This document shows, in pieces, positions 63,569 through 64,000 of a stretch of 64,000 bases of DNA. Each line of letters opens with the position of its first letter. Positions within the stretch are counted from its first letter, which is position 1. A program made the position numbers and the translations under genes. The notes beneath the pieces are model-generated. The model worked only from the letters and a program-made list of their open reading frames with translations, did not search any database and was not told the DNA's origin. The DNA comes from Salinibacter grassmerensis (GTDB lineage: Bacteria; Bacteroidota; Rhodothermia; Rhodothermales; Salinibacteraceae): contig NZ_CAMTTF010000006.1 of assembly GCF_947077765.1 (NCBI RefSeq), positions 62,001 through 126,000 of the forward strand, written 5' to 3'.

Positions 63569-64000
63569 TCATTTGGGGGTGACCTCGACTGGGCCGTCCG
63601 TCTCTCCTCCGGAGCCGTGGGCGTTTGCCCTGGCGGGCTTTGAGGCATTGCCTGGAACAGAGGCATCGCTCGGAACGAGCGTGTCATCAGCCGAGAGCCC
63701 GTCAGCGACTGACCAATCGATTTCCTCCAGTTCCTCTGGTGTCTTTAGGGCAAGATCAGAGCCTCGCGGTGGTAGGTTAGGCTTCTCTTCCCGGCTACTC
63801 TGGATCTGATCTTTGCTCTGGCCACCCGCTCTCGAGCGCTTGCTTGAACGGGCTTGTAGATTGCAGTCGCGGTAGCGCTCCACCAGGGATCGGAACGTCT
63901 CCTGCAGGCTCTGGAACCGGGCGCGAGTTTCCTCAAAGGCGTGTTGGCGCGTAGTCGCGGTTTCAGCGCATCGGTCTCCAGCATCCTGGTACCGCTCGCG
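63569..64000 (-). CDS. Coiled-coil protein, start beyond the window
   Basis: The minus-strand frame is open to the window edge, so the N-terminus is missing; a GTG at 63883 is internal. The visible part is 143 aa. The front is helical and heptad-like (HAFEETRARFQSLQETFRSL, VERYRDC) and the rest is a disordered, acidic and Ser/Pro-rich tail (TPEELEEIDWSVADGLSADD). It precedes the lipoprotein gene on the same strand with a gap of about 250 bp. Confidence 0.6.
   Translation of the reverse strand, partial: RERYQDAGDRCAETATTRQHAFEETRARFQSLQETFRSLVERYRDCNLQARSSKRSRAGGQSKDQIQSSREEKPNLPPRGSDLALKTPEELEEIDWSVADGLSADDTLVPSDASVPGNASKPARANAHGSGGETDGPVEVTPK

Overview
The window looks like chromosome from a high-GC, probably halophilic member of the Bacteroidota/Rhodothermota, most like Salinibacter (inference). 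Supporting signs are two TonB-dependent receptors with an N-terminal carboxypeptidase-regulatory-like domain, two DUF3667 proteins, a LytS/LytTR pair, a very acidic proteome (for example the RecA C-terminus), and few strong Shine-Dalgarno sites. I see no intact transposase, CRISPR array, rRNA or functional tRNA.

The left two thirds (about 1-41 kb) are ordinary chromosomal genes, mostly for the envelope, signalling and nutrient uptake. They include a cut-off CHRD/cupredoxin protein; a catalytically odd SNase-fold protein; a TonB receptor; a membrane protein; a tandem universal stress protein; a PAS/HisKA kinase; and a small Fe-S/thiol-redox cluster (membrane protein, ferredoxin, bacilliredoxin, unknown protein) divergent from a SufR-like regulator. 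A likely phosphorus-scavenging stretch follows: a second TonB receptor, a purple-acid-type phosphatase, a beta-propeller lipoprotein, a CaCA-type cation exchanger and a PhoA-type alkaline phosphatase. Next come a chemotaxis receptor, a metallopeptidase/beta-propeller/barrel protein, an outer-membrane barrel, a kinase made of two fused LytS units with its LytTR response regulator, and a TolB/TPR membrane protein.

From about 41 kb to the end the character changes. recA and a tyrosine recombinase sit among gene relics: two broken VapBC-type pairs and scraps of other toxin-antitoxin genes. Then comes a gene-poor accessory region with two DUF3667 genes in a 1.26-kb inverted duplication, an orphan PD-(D/E)XK nuclease, a small HTH gene with its own palindromic operator and a long downstream hairpin, and many minisatellites with 15-18-bp units.

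The right end (55.9-64 kb) is a run of minus-strand genes: a coiled-coil protein cut by the window edge, a lipoprotein, a small unknown protein, an ankyrin protein, a previously unlisted 46-residue membrane microprotein, a thermonuclease and an unknown alpha-helical protein. The ankyrin-microprotein unit is duplicated, and the second copy has decayed through stops and frameshifts.

The most unusual items are the double LytS kinase, the ankyrin/microprotein/nuclease cassette with its dead twin, the 15-bp repeat family shared by unrelated genes, and the shared hairpin leaders of the inverted DUF3667 genes and the HTH gene.
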